Part shown: positions 9,053 to 17,273 of the stretch, piece by piece | Numbering within the stretch: position 1 is the stretch's first letter | Layout of the letters: each line of letters opens with the position of its first letter | Assembly: GCF_021729145.1 (NCBI RefSeq) | Contig: NZ_JAJSLW010000002.1 | Span: 248,001-312,000 of the forward strand | Length of the DNA stretch: 64,000 nucleotides | Reading direction: 5' to 3' | Source: Membranihabitans maritimus | GTDB taxonomy: Bacteria > Bacteroidota > Bacteroidia > Chitinophagales > Saprospiraceae | The notes under the pieces: generated by a model | Database searches by the model: none | The model's input: the letters and a program-made list of their open reading frames with translations, nothing else | Told to the model about the DNA's origin: nothing | Program-made: the position numbers and the translations under genes

Positions 9053-9572
9053 CGATTATATACAGAAAAACAAAAGTGAATTTGATGACCGTGATTTTGA
9101 TGAAAACCTGGTCTGGAATCGTATAGAAAAAGAATTACCACCACCCCGATTTAGAATTATTCCATTGTTGAAGCGAGCCGCCATTGCATGTATTATTATA
9201 ATATCCGCTATTACCCTTTATCAATACGGGTACTATGAGGGCAGTAACAGAATGTTTAATGAGGGGCTTTCAGAATTGAATGCTATTGAAACTTACTACG
9301 GGCAAAAATACGAGGTACTAAAGTCATCACTGGAAAACAACAATACGTATGAGCAAACCACTAAAGATGCATTTTTGAAAACTATGGAAGTTCTGGAATT
9401 AGAAAATATAAAGCTAAAGGATCGGTTAAACAGAAATATTGATGATGAAAAAGTAATGATGGCTTTAGTAGAAAACTACAAAGAACAGATACAAGCGCTT
9501 GAAGATTTTTTGGGTAAATCCCAAATGGATAAAAATGAAAAAAATGATGATCGTGAATACTTATCGCTTTAG
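9042..9572 (+). CDS. Single-pass membrane protein, putative anti-sigma factor
   Basis: Protein of 176 residues whose ATG overlaps the end of the sigma-factor gene by 11 bases. The N-terminal ~45 residues are acidic and cytoplasmic-looking (IQKNKSEFDDRDFDENLVWNRIEKELPPP). One transmembrane helix follows at about residues 47-65 (RAAIACIIIISAITLYQYGYY), and the rest is a charged, coiled-coil-like C-terminal part rich in Glu, Leu and Lys. No classical zinc-binding HxxxCxxC motif is present. Position and topology suggest it restrains the sigma factor at the membrane; that is inference. The next gene's probable start lies inside its 3' end (38-base overlap), so the three are one operon. Confidence 0.75.
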   Translation: MDINDYIQKNKSEFDDRDFDENLVWNRIEKELPPPRFRIIPLLKRAAIACIIIISAITLYQYGYYEGSNRMFNEGLSELNAIETYYGQKYEVLKSSLENNNTYEQTTKDAFLKTMEVLELENIKLKDRLNRNIDDEKVMMALVENYKEQIQALEDFLGKSQMDKNEKNDDREYLSL

Positions 9573-10632
9573 AGGGTTGCTTCTGTGGATAGTCTTGTTT
9601 TTTGTTGGCCACTCTTATGGTCAAACGGGAGCTACTTACCCTTTTGAGAAAACTCTTCATGTAACGACAGAGAACCTGGTTAATGTAGTGAATAATCTTG
9701 GGGATATACGTATTGTTGGTTGGGATCGGGAAATTATACAACTGGAAATCATTGTTCGGGACAGTAAAAATGGCAAAATTTTGCAACATACCAATGCTCT
9801 TACTCCTCAGATTATACGAACGGGGCAAGAAATAACGATTGCCATGAAATGGGAAGATCAGTCGGAAAATTGGTTTTCATCATGGATCAATGACAAAATA
9901 AAAAGCATTGGGAAGTCAGACTTTTGGGTCGGGTACACATTGAATGTCCCGAATACTATGGACCTGAATATTGTAAATGAATTCGGAAATGTATCCATTG
10001 AATCCTGGGATAGTGATTTATATATCGATCAACAACACGGCCAACTGGTCATTGATGGAAATATTTCAAATGCAAATGGTGTGTTGAAGTTTGTGGAGGC
10101 GAAATTTGGTTCCGTTTCGAGAGTGAAAATGGATCTAAAGCAAACTAATATAGAAGCTTATAGTATAGATGTATTTGAATCAGAATCCGTAGGGGGTGTT
10201 TATGAAATTGAAAATATCGGTCAGTTAAATCTTGTTTCATCAAGAGATGAGCTCAAAATAAATTATGCTGCCAGGTGTGATATTGATGCCAACTTTAGTG
10301 AGATAATAATTGATAGGTTGTCAGAGAGATCAAAATTTGAAATCCAGTTTGTGACAATGAATATTTTGGGATTTAGGGACGGTATTGTACCCCTGGATAT
10401 CAATCAGCGAAGTTCTCAGGTGTCTGTTTTTGTAGGTGATGATCCATTTGAATTCAAAGGACAGGTGGATGGGGGTACCCTACGGTTGCCACTGTCAACC
10501 AAGATATTACAGGTCGAATCACTGGATAATAAAGATAAGCAAAAGAAAATTCACGCGCACTATGGAAATGGTGTGGGAGAGACTATCAATTTAATTTCAA
10601 AAAACGGGAATGTAATTTTTAAAAATCAATAA
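9535..10632 (+). CDS. Exported DUF4097-like beta-strand-rich protein
   Basis: Protein of 365 residues from the ATG at 9535. A TTG 36 bases upstream is possible, but the ATG puts the hydrophobic signal sequence (RGLLLWIVLFFVGHSYGQ) close to the N terminus. The mature region contains repeating short beta-strands of the kind in DUF4097/head-GIN putative adhesins (LVNVVNNLGDIRIVGWD, LNIVNEFGNVSIESWDSDLYI, INLISKNGNVIFKNQ). Such proteins are frequent third genes in Bacteroidota sigma/anti-sigma operons. It overlaps the upstream gene by 38 bases and is followed 9 bases later by an outer-membrane-type gene. Function is unknown; cell-envelope sensing or adhesion is inferred from the family. Confidence 0.75.
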   Translation: MKKMMIVNTYRFRGLLLWIVLFFVGHSYGQTGATYPFEKTLHVTTENLVNVVNNLGDIRIVGWDREIIQLEIIVRDSKNGKILQHTNALTPQIIRTGQEITIAMKWEDQSENWFSSWINDKIKSIGKSDFWVGYTLNVPNTMDLNIVNEFGNVSIESWDSDLYIDQQHGQLVIDGNISNANGVLKFVEAKFGSVSRVKMDLKQTNIEAYSIDVFESESVGGVYEIENIGQLNLVSSRDELKINYAARCDIDANFSEIIIDRLSERSKFEIQFVTMNILGFRDGIVPLDINQRSSQVSVFVGDDPFEFKGQVDGGTLRLPLSTKILQVESLDNKDKQKKIHAHYGNGVGETINLISKNGNVIFKNQ

Positions 10633-10641
10633 TTAACAACA

Positions 10642-11319
10642 ATGAAGATTAATATCATTTTTTTACTTTTAGTGACGGTAGGTTTATACGGGCAAAATGA
10701 CCAGGAAGGTTATATTGAGTTTTCTGAAAAAAAGGTTGATGCGGCAGAAACATTTAGTTCTGGAAGTGGGACGCACGGTGTTTATCTTGGCATTCAACCC
10801 AAATTTGGGAAAATTGGAGATGACAATGCTTTGTTTTTCACTGGGCGGCTCGGCTATGTAACTAATAATAAATTGGAGATAGGAATAAGTGGGTCCGGAT
10901 TTTATTCAGATCACAATCTTTCCAACCTCAATAGGAGGAAGGTCCTTACCGGGGCATATGGTGGATTGCACTTCGAGCCTATATTTTTCGGAAAACAAAA
11001 AGTTCATATGTCCGTACCCGTCATGATAGGAGGCGGGGCTATCGGATTTCTGGACAGGGATGATTTTGATATTGATCCGTATGATGATGAGTGGGATCCC
11101 TTTTTTCTTGTGGAACCCGGCGTAAATGTCGTTTTTAAAATATCAAATATAATACAGTTGGAAACAGGAATTACCTATCGCATGACAAGTGATGTCTTAC
11201 TTGGTAATCAGCTGAACCTTGAAAATGTTAATGGATTATCATTTGGAGTTGGATTGAAAATGGGGGTATTCAATCTCGGTTCTCGAAAAATGGTTAAAAC
11301 AAATGTCTCCACCGAATAG
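10642..11319 (+). CDS. Small outer-membrane beta-barrel-like protein
   Basis: Protein of 225 residues with a signal peptide (MKINIIFLLLVTVGLYGQ). The mature part alternates Gly and aromatic residues in strand-like segments (GVYLGIQPKFG, FTGRLGYVTNNKLEIGISGSGFYS, VNGLSFGVGLKMGVFNLG). This is like small 8-10-strand barrels of the OmpW/OmpA type, but I do not recognise a named family. It starts 9 bases after the DUF4097-like gene and is the last gene of the sigma-factor operon. No terminator hairpin is evident in the 164 bases that follow. Confidence 0.65.
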   Translation: MKINIIFLLLVTVGLYGQNDQEGYIEFSEKKVDAAETFSSGSGTHGVYLGIQPKFGKIGDDNALFFTGRLGYVTNNKLEIGISGSGFYSDHNLSNLNRRKVLTGAYGGLHFEPIFFGKQKVHMSVPVMIGGGAIGFLDRDDFDIDPYDDEWDPFFLVEPGVNVVFKISNIIQLETGITYRMTSDVLLGNQLNLENVNGLSFGVGLKMGVFNLGSRKMVKTNVSTE

Positions 11320-11483
11320 ATTAGTTTGATACTTATTATCTTATGGTGGAAAGTTAAAAAGTAGTATCCATGATATCTGTAATATGCATACGGGGTTGAT
11401 AATAAAATAGTTGCGGGTGTAAAATGTTGCCTGAAAATAATTATTTGAAATTACAATTTTAAGAGTTCAAACATTGATTACTA

Positions 11484-11837
11484 ATGAATTTTTCACAACC
11501 TTTTTTTACTATTCTTATAATTTGTGGTACTGTATTTTTGATACTGGGTTGGATTCTCAGGAATAAACCTCCTAAAAGTATTAATTATTACTTTGGGTAC
11601 CGAACTTCTTCTGCGATGAAAAGTAAGGATAGGTGGGATTTTGCACAATCCTATTCCGGTAAATTGTTGACAAATTCGGGTGGAGCTTTGGTCGTATTTG
11701 CTATTATAAGCCTGTTTTTTGAGATTCCCGAAACAGCTGGAAATATTATTGGAACGGTATTGACAGTTCTTGTGATTTTCATTATAATCTTCAAGGTAGA
11801 AAGGGCCCTTCGGAATAACTTTAACCAAGAAGGATAA
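11484..11837 (+). CDS. SdpI/YhfL-family membrane protein
   Basis: Protein of 117 residues with three hydrophobic helices at about 8-25, 70-87 and 92-108. Between the first two is the SdpI-family signature INYYFGYRTSSAMKSKDRWDFAQSYSGKLL, close to the common YGYRT-x-x-S-x(6)-W-x-x-A pattern. SdpI is the immunity and signal-receiving protein for the Bacillus SDP toxin, but most homologues, including short ones like this, have no known partner. No toxin-like gene is next to it. Its stop lies one base from the stop of the convergent PepSY gene, with no terminator between. Confidence 0.8.
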   Translation: MNFSQPFFTILIICGTVFLILGWILRNKPPKSINYYFGYRTSSAMKSKDRWDFAQSYSGKLLTNSGGALVVFAIISLFFEIPETAGNIIGTVLTVLVIFIIIFKVERALRNNFNQEG

Positions 11838-11838
11838 A

Positions 11839-12996
11839 TTATTCTGTAGTAACGCTATTTCCCGCATCTGTTTTTCGACTTTTTTTATTTCTTCTACCCC
11901 ACCAGATAAGAAATCCTGTGATAGGTAGTGTAGAAATGAACAGCGTTGAAATAAAAAGTAATAGGCGTCCCCAGAATCCCAGGATATTTCCCAGGTGGAT
12001 ATCATACACTAATCCATTAAGGTAAGAATAAGTACTTTTGTCTGAGAAGGATCCCGGTTTAAACGAGCCACTTATTTGTTTACCGGAATAGCGGTCATAA
12101 TAATAATGATCAGTACTATATACTCTTTGATAGGAATCTATTACCGTTATATGAATAGGATCCGTTTCCGAGTGAGGCATAGAAATATTGACTGATTTTT
12201 TCGGGAAATTCCTTCGAAACTGTTTGGCCAATTTCTCCATTATATCTACTTCACTTAGTATTTTGACCTTTGATGGTTTTTTAGATCGGGGGGTATCGTA
12301 TTCAATTATTTGCTCTCCCGTTACCATTTGTAATGCATTTTGTACTCCGCTAAACCCCCAAAAAATCCCGGTAAGTACTGAAAGAATGCCAATCCATAGT
12401 GAATAAAACCCCAAAGTTTTATGTAAATCATAATTTATTCTTTTAAATCGACTTCCCCATTTAATTTGTAAGGATCTGGCCATCCCCTGTCCATTCCTTG
12501 GCCACCACAAATAAATACCCGTGAAAAGTAAAATAAAAGATATCAACGTCACCCAATGTACAACTTCTTCACCAACCTTCCCCAGAAGCAAATTTCGATG
12601 TAAGGGAACCAATTTATTTAACCACCCCTTTTTCATGTCTTGTAAATGGATAATTTCTGCGCTGTATGGGTTTAAGAATGCATAATAATAGGTTCCCGGA
12701 ACAAAGAGTAAAACCTTAGTTGCGCTAATGCTGTCTCCAAAATGAATAGTGCGAAAATCCCCTTCAGGAAACGCTTTCTCAAGCACGGATTTAAACTTGG
12801 GAATGGGGGCAAATGATCTTTGTTCGTTTTCGACCTTTTCTTTGTATAAAAGGCTGCTGATTTCTGGTTTCCAGGTCAATATGGCACCAGAAATACAAAT
12901 TATGAAGAATAATAGTCCAGTTCCTAACCCCAACCAAAGGTGTATTTTCCCAAATACTTTTTTAATCCGGGTTCCAATGGAGTAGTTTTTTGACAT
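11839..12996 (-). CDS. PepSY-associated TM helix protein
   Basis: Protein of 385 residues with four membrane helices at about 21-41 (LWLGLGTGLLFFIICISGAIL), 145-165, 195-215 and 345-370, and two large extracytoplasmic loops bearing PepSY-like sequence. The first helix is preceded by the KIHLWLGLGTG motif typical of PepSY_TM proteins, which carry paired histidines suited to heme binding (HLWLG, HWVTL, HKTLGFYSLW, HLGNILGFWGR). The family is found with siderophore receptors and is thought to act in iron release or reduction. Unlike the gene at 5570 it has no flavodoxin or reductase tail. It is expressed alone from a plausible promoter about 80 bases upstream. Confidence 0.85.
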   Translation of the reverse strand: MSKNYSIGTRIKKVFGKIHLWLGLGTGLLFFIICISGAILTWKPEISSLLYKEKVENEQRSFAPIPKFKSVLEKAFPEGDFRTIHFGDSISATKVLLFVPGTYYYAFLNPYSAEIIHLQDMKKGWLNKLVPLHRNLLLGKVGEEVVHWVTLISFILLFTGIYLWWPRNGQGMARSLQIKWGSRFKRINYDLHKTLGFYSLWIGILSVLTGIFWGFSGVQNALQMVTGEQIIEYDTPRSKKPSKVKILSEVDIMEKLAKQFRRNFPKKSVNISMPHSETDPIHITVIDSYQRVYSTDHYYYDRYSGKQISGSFKPGSFSDKSTYSYLNGLVYDIHLGNILGFWGRLLLFISTLFISTLPITGFLIWWGRRNKKSRKTDAGNSVTTE

Positions 12997-13080
12997 ATGG
13001 GTAAATTAGTAAAAAAAACACAAAGAGTTGTCTGAATGTAATTTGTGAGATGAAGAGGAAAAAAAATTACAGCAAGAAAT

Positions 13081-13110
13081 CAAACATAAGTTTGCATCAT
13101 TATTTTAAAA
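13081..13110 (-). promoter_or_regulatory. Bacteroidota-type promoter for the PepSY gene
   Basis: On the minus strand the -7 box TATGTTTG (13081-13088) matches TAnnTTTG exactly and is preceded after 19 bases by TTT (13108-13110), the spacing expected of the -33 element. The PepSY start codon is at 12996, giving a leader of roughly 75 bases. Confidence 0.5.
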
Positions 13111-13180
13111 CATTTAGTTAAATACATTTTGTATTTAAATTCCTCCAGGGGCCTTTCGGCTAAGAACTTTATATGAGTGT

Positions 13181-13268
13181 TCGACTGAGTTCACGACGAA
13201 GTCCTTCGGATTGCTCAGTGAGTCTTTTTGCTCTTACTTGTCTGCCAGCGAAGGACAGGCAGGACAAA
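13181..13268. repeat. REP-like palindromic intergenic repeat
   Basis: GC-richer block with nested inverted repeats inside an AT-rich spacer. ACTGAG (13184-13189) pairs with CTCAGT (13214-13219) around a small CGAAG/CTTCG hairpin, and TTGTCTGCC pairs with GGCAGGACAA (13238-13267) with one bulge. The style matches short intergenic palindromes scattered through Bacteroidota genomes. No ORF crosses it. The rest of the 12997-13713 spacer holds only the promoter and palindrome listed separately. Confidence 0.6.
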
Positions 13269-13437
13269 GGTCTGCTGAGGCTCCACATGGATACGGATCC
13301 ACAGTGCCGACCAGAGGAGGGCAGGTTCCGCAGATAATTTGATAGATTAAGGCAAACTCTAATTTTCCCGGCATAATTTCAATGGGCAGAACACCGATTA
13401 ATAAGACCATATTATTCCATTAGTACTTTCAAAAATT

Positions 13438-13467
13438 TAATAAAACAAGTGATCACTTGTTTTATTA
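13438..13467. promoter_or_regulatory. Perfect 30-bp palindrome, TetR-type operator-like
   Basis: Bases 13438-13452 and 13453-13467 are exact reverse complements with no spacer; the core is ACAAGTGATCACTTGT. Length, perfect symmetry and the AT-flanked core resemble operators of TetR-family repressors. The first intact gene downstream is the DUF2480 gene at 13714. A coding-like trace between them could be a lost regulator. As RNA it could also fold into a long hairpin. Confidence 0.55.
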
Positions 13468-13713
13468 GTAATCTATCTTTACCTTTACAGGTAAATAATT
13501 TTAAAATTAAAGTATAAGTTATAAATTACCCGAATTGGTTTGGTTGAAGGATGCGTTGGGAATTTAAGTTGGTATTGAAACGAAGACTATTTATCACCGG
13601 TATCAGGATGAGGTAAGGATTTCTCATAAAGGTTTGGAAGAACAATATTCAAAATCAAAAACTTGCAATTATGGTATATATAATGGATGCAAAATTTCTC
13701 AAAAAAAGAATAA

Positions 13714-14214
13714 ATGACGGGAAAAACCATATCTAACAAAGTCGAGAGAAGCGGAATTATTCCGGTTAATCTACAGGATTATGAGCCTGAAATAAAAAGC
13801 ATTTTTTTTGATATAAAAGAAGGTTTGTATATGGGGTTGATGTTGAAGGAAAAAGAGTTTAAGGCTTTTCTTGCCGAAGTAAATTGGGAAAAATACAGGA
13901 ATATGCCTGTCGCCATAGGTTGTTCTACTGACGCCATAATACCATCCTGGGCTTATATGTCTATTGCGGAAAAGCTTTGTGGTATAGCTACTCAAATAGA
14001 TTATACATCTCCCGGTCAATTGGACCTTCGTTTATGGAAAGAGCGGATTGAAACTACTGATTTCAATCATCTTGAAGGTCAAAAGGTAGTGGTGAGACAG
14101 AACCAGAATATAGAGCCCCAGTTGTATTTGGCAATTACCAATAAACTCAAACCATTGGTGAAAACGCTTATGTATGGTGAAGTAGGGCTTCCTAAAGTGA
14201 TTTATAAAAAATAA
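13714..14214 (+). CDS. DUF2480 family protein
   Basis: Cytoplasmic protein of 166 residues with no signal peptide or membrane helix. Recognisable DUF2480 features are ISNKVERSGIIPVNLQDYEP at the N terminus, IFFDIKEGLYMGLMLKEKEFKAFL near residue 30, the CSTDAIIPSWAYMSIAEKL segment near 70, and the C-terminal LKPLVKTLMYGEVGLPKVIYKK. The family is nearly confined to Bacteroidota and has no known activity; it is often close to iron-sulfur or redox genes. The FMN-reductase gene starts 5 bases downstream, so the two form an operon. Transcription probably starts near the palindrome at 13438-13467. Confidence 0.85.
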   Translation: MTGKTISNKVERSGIIPVNLQDYEPEIKSIFFDIKEGLYMGLMLKEKEFKAFLAEVNWEKYRNMPVAIGCSTDAIIPSWAYMSIAEKLCGIATQIDYTSPGQLDLRLWKERIETTDFNHLEGQKVVVRQNQNIEPQLYLAITNKLKPLVKTLMYGEVGLPKVIYKK

Positions 14215-14219
14215 GAATA

Positions 14220-14768
14220 ATGAAAGCATTGATATTTAACGGTGCATTGGAACGTAGAAAAGATACTACTTCTGAGCGATTATCGGACTACTTAAGTGAA
14301 GAACTTAATAAATTGGAAATCGAAACCAATGTATTCAAAATTGCAGAATCAGGAGTACCACTATTTGATGTTTCCATACAGAATACACCCAATTCGGTAG
14401 TATTAATGAACCATATATTTCGGGATGCAGATGTTCATATTTGGCTTACACCCCTTTATCACGGCAGTATGACAGGTGTCATGAAAAACTGCCTGGATTG
14501 GTTGGAATATAGCGCCGATCAACCCAATCCATACCTTACCGGTAAGGTAATCGGATTGGTTTGTTGGGCAGATGGCGTACAGGCCATGCAGGGAATCAAC
14601 GCAATGGATGCTGTTGCCAAGTCTTTAAGGGCATGGACAGCACCTTTGAGTATCCCCATTCAACGCAATGAATTGTTTGATGACAACGGGAATATAAATC
14701 CAAAATATGAAAACAGGTTTGAAATTTTATTACAATTGTTAACCCGCGGAGTTCAAACTATATCGTAA
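14220..14768 (+). CDS. NAD(P)H-dependent FMN reductase family protein
   Basis: Flavodoxin-fold protein of 182 residues. The N-terminal strand and phosphate loop are LIFNGALERRKDTTSERLSDYL; the FMN-contacting loop PLYHGSMTGVMKNCLDWLEY lies near residues 80-100, as in NADPH-dependent FMN reductases (SsuE/ArsH/ChrR type). A GLVCWADGVQAMQG loop follows near 118-131. Likely a homodimeric cytoplasmic flavin or quinone reductase; the substrate cannot be read from sequence. It is co-transcribed with the DUF2480 gene 5 bases upstream and converges on the aldo/keto reductase gene. Confidence 0.88.
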   Translation: MKALIFNGALERRKDTTSERLSDYLSEELNKLEIETNVFKIAESGVPLFDVSIQNTPNSVVLMNHIFRDADVHIWLTPLYHGSMTGVMKNCLDWLEYSADQPNPYLTGKVIGLVCWADGVQAMQGINAMDAVAKSLRAWTAPLSIPIQRNELFDDNGNINPKYENRFEILLQLLTRGVQTIS

Positions 14769-14863
14769 ATAGCAGTCAGCGATATGTTCTGGAAAAGAGT
14801 GAAAAATATTTGCCGTTTCACCCACTACATTCGTTTGGTACAACCCCTGGGCGGTAATTATTT

Positions 14864-15883
14864 TTACATTCGATAGCCACTTTGCTGCCGGACCATCCAA
14901 CCGGGATATTGCAATGGAAGAGGACTAATTTCATCTATCTCTTTCAAATCATTATCTGATAAATCAATAGTTACAGATTTAATATTTTCATTTAATTGGT
15001 CAACAGTTTTTGCACCAATAATAGTACTTGTAATGCCGCGTTGTTGGCGTACCCAGGCTAAAGCCAATTGCGCGATACTTGCATCATACCGGTTTCCCAT
15101 TTCTTGCAAAATATCCACTAAATTGTATGCTTTTTCTTTGTCAACAGGTGGAAAATCAAAGTTACTACGTCTCGCACCTTGTGTAGTATTTTTTCTGGTG
15201 AATTTTCCCGTAAGAAAACCGCCGGCCAATGGACTCCATGGGAAAATAGATAGATTGTGTTCGACGGCCATTGGTACTAATTCGTGTTCAATATCTCGAT
15301 TGACTGCAGCGTAATGATGTTGTAAGGCGATAAACTTGTGCCAGCCTTTGTATTGTGCTATAGCTTGTGCTTTTGAAATTTGCCAGGCATACCAATTACA
15401 TACGGCGATATAACGAACTTTACCCGTATTCACAATATCATTCAGTGAATGCATGATTTCTTCAATCGGTGTTTTCGGATCAACGCCATGCACATAAAGA
15501 ATATCGATGTGCTCTAATTGCAATCGCTTAAGGCTTGCATCAACCGAATTGAAAATATGATATCGTGAAAGTCCTGCACTATTGGGCTTTTCATTCATTT
15601 TTCCCAATACTTTTGTGGCAATTATTACTTCATCTCTCGGAATTCCCAGATCTTTCAATGCTTGTCCCAGAAGTTGTTCTGATTCACCAAACGAATATAC
15701 ATTGGCCGTATCAATAAAATTGATTCCGGCATCAAAAGCGGTTTTGATTAAACTATTTGCTTCTTTTTGTTCTACATTTCCTATTTTCTCCCAAATACCA
15801 CCGTTCTTTCCACCAAATGTCATTGTGCCCAAACAGAGTTCAGAAACCAATAGCCCGGTGTTACTTATATATTTATAGTTCAT
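14864..15883 (-). CDS. Aldo/keto reductase
   Basis: NADPH-dependent oxidoreductase of 339 residues with a complete TIM-barrel AKR signature. It has LCLGTMTFGG near residue 17 and the catalytic tetrad D58 (INFIDTANVY), Y63, K91 (IATKVLGK) and H132 (LYVHGVD). The C-terminal cofactor segment is TSTIIGAKTVDQLNENI. It belongs to the YdhF/Tas-like group of general aldehyde and ketone reductases; the physiological substrate is unknown. It lies 62 bases downstream of the SDR gene in the same direction, so the two may be co-expressed under the HxlR regulator encoded divergently at 16829. Confidence 0.92.
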   Translation of the reverse strand: MNYKYISNTGLLVSELCLGTMTFGGKNGGIWEKIGNVEQKEANSLIKTAFDAGINFIDTANVYSFGESEQLLGQALKDLGIPRDEVIIATKVLGKMNEKPNSAGLSRYHIFNSVDASLKRLQLEHIDILYVHGVDPKTPIEEIMHSLNDIVNTGKVRYIAVCNWYAWQISKAQAIAQYKGWHKFIALQHHYAAVNRDIEHELVPMAVEHNLSIFPWSPLAGGFLTGKFTRKNTTQGARRSNFDFPPVDKEKAYNLVDILQEMGNRYDASIAQLALAWVRQQRGITSTIIGAKTVDQLNENIKSVTIDLSDNDLKEIDEISPLPLQYPGWMVRQQSGYRM

Positions 15884-15945
15884 GTTGTTATATTTTTATT
15901 TTTTAATTGAAATGTCTGAAGGAATTATCTTCCCGAAATATTTTT

Positions 15946-16746
15946 TTAATTGTTTTGTAAGTTCAAAAACCATTTCTTTATTTCTTTTCTGAAATTTTCC
16001 GCACCTAATTCCAAACGTTGATTAAAACGCTTTTCAGCAGTTTCTCCGGCAAGGTATCTTAGTTGGTCTTTCCCATCTGTTGTTGCTTCATAAATCACAG
16101 CAGCAATTTCCTCGGGGGTGGAAGGGGTACTAAATCCACTAATTGTTTTTTGAACCATTTCATCATATATCGGATCAGATCCCAAATCTAAAGAGCGTCC
16201 AGAAAAATCGGTTTTTGTTCCACCCGGTGCTATGGTTTTAATGATAATGTTGAATGGTGCCAATTCAATAGACAGACTTTCACTCCAGCCTTCCAATCCC
16301 CATTTCGTGGCATGATATATACTACTGAACGGGAAAGCCACAAGTCCCGCTATGGAGGTTATGTTAAGGACCATTCCGTTTTTCCTTTCCCTGAAATAAG
16401 GGATAAATGCCTGTGTAACCCTCATTGTACCCAATAAATTCGTATTTACCTGTTGCACAATTTGTTCATCGTTAAGTGTTTCCATTGCTCCAAACAGCCC
16501 ATACCCTGCATTGTTCAGTATAACATCGATGGATCCCAATGAAATTGCACTTTGTACCGTTGATTTTATTTGTTTGGTATCGGTTATGTCCAGGGGTAAA
16601 ATAGTAACATTGCGGAGTTTTGATAATTCTGTTTCTTCTTCGGGTTTTCTCATCGTAGCGATGACCCTCCACCCTTTTGATTGAAACAGCCTGGCGGATG
16701 ATTTTCCGATACCTGATGATGCTCCTGTAATAAATATTGTTTTCAT
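15946..16746 (-). CDS. SDR family oxidoreductase
   Basis: Classical short-chain dehydrogenase of 266 residues. The NAD(P)-binding motif TGASSGIG is at 7-14, an arginine at 33 suggests NADP preference, NNAG is at 78-81, and the catalytic Ser131, Tyr144 and Lys148 (SSIYHATK) are all present. The C terminus is rich in basic and aromatic residues (KEIKKWFLNLQ). It is transcribed away from the HxlR-type regulator gene at 16829 across an 82-base gap holding inverted repeats, so it is the probable target of that regulator. The substrate is not identifiable. Confidence 0.93.
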   Translation of the reverse strand: MKTIFITGASSGIGKSSARLFQSKGWRVIATMRKPEEETELSKLRNVTILPLDITDTKQIKSTVQSAISLGSIDVILNNAGYGLFGAMETLNDEQIVQQVNTNLLGTMRVTQAFIPYFRERKNGMVLNITSIAGLVAFPFSSIYHATKWGLEGWSESLSIELAPFNIIIKTIAPGGTKTDFSGRSLDLGSDPIYDEMVQKTISGFSTPSTPEEIAAVIYEATTDGKDQLRYLAGETAEKRFNQRLELGAENFRKEIKKWFLNLQNN

Positions 16747-16781
16747 TTTTATGTTTTAGAATTCAAATATAACCTACAAAA

Positions 16782-16815
16782 AGTATACATTAGATACTTG
16801 TATCCTAAAGGATAC
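16782..16815. promoter_or_regulatory. Inverted-repeat operator between SDR and HxlR genes
   Basis: Two overlapping symmetric sites sit in the divergent intergenic region. AGTAT (16782-16786) pairs with ATACT (16794-16798), and GTATCC TAAA GGATAC (16800-16815) is a perfect 6-bp inverted repeat. Four copies of a GTAT/ATAC half-site in about 34 bases is the pattern expected for a winged-helix dimer such as the HxlR protein encoded 14 bases downstream. Confidence 0.6.
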
Positions 16816-16828
16816 TTATTCTATTATT

Positions 16829-17170
16829 ATGGTGATTGAAGAAGAAAAATTTAGGGGAAAAATTCAAGCCATACAAGATACTATGTATGTGCTTGGAGGA
16901 AAATGGAAATTGCCTATAATCCTTTCCATCTTTGGTGGGAACAAACGGTTTAATGAAATTTCAAAGTCAATTCCTAATATTACTAACAGGGTATTATCCA
17001 AGGAGTTGAAGCATCTTGAAGAAAATTTATTGATTAAAAGGACGGTCATTGATGATTACCCTGTTAGGATTGAATACACGGTAACAGCGTATTGTTTTGG
17101 CATCGAAAAGGTGGTGAAACAAATGGAAAGTTGGGGAAAAAAACATAGGGAAAAATTAGGGTTAAAGTAA
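16829..17170 (+). CDS. HxlR-family transcriptional regulator
   Basis: Winged-helix DNA-binding protein of 113 residues. Core HxlR features are VLGGKWKLPIILSIFGGNKRFNEISKSIPNITNRVLSKELKHLEENLLIKR and the wing VRIEYTVTAYC. The usual redox-sensing cysteine just before the LGGKW motif is absent (IQAIQDTMYVLGGKW), so the YodB/HypR thiol switch is unlikely; one cysteine remains near residue 89. It is divergent from the SDR/aldo-keto-reductase genes and likely represses them in response to an aldehyde or quinone-like ligand. Target assignment rests on the shared, repeat-containing intergenic region. Confidence 0.9.
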   Translation: MVIEEEKFRGKIQAIQDTMYVLGGKWKLPIILSIFGGNKRFNEISKSIPNITNRVLSKELKHLEENLLIKRTVIDDYPVRIEYTVTAYCFGIEKVVKQMESWGKKHREKLGLK

Positions 17171-17273
17171 AAGATACACCCTAAATACAATATTCAGGCA
17201 AAGTGATCGAACTGATATTCAATGTAGTTAAAAGTAATGATCTAATGCAACGTCCTGCCCAACTCTTTTAGTT

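Noticed and set aside
11484-11837. SdpI-like gene as part of a bacteriocin immunity system
   Set aside because: No SdpC-like toxin, SdpAB or SdpR gene is nearby; short SdpI homologues are common without such partners.
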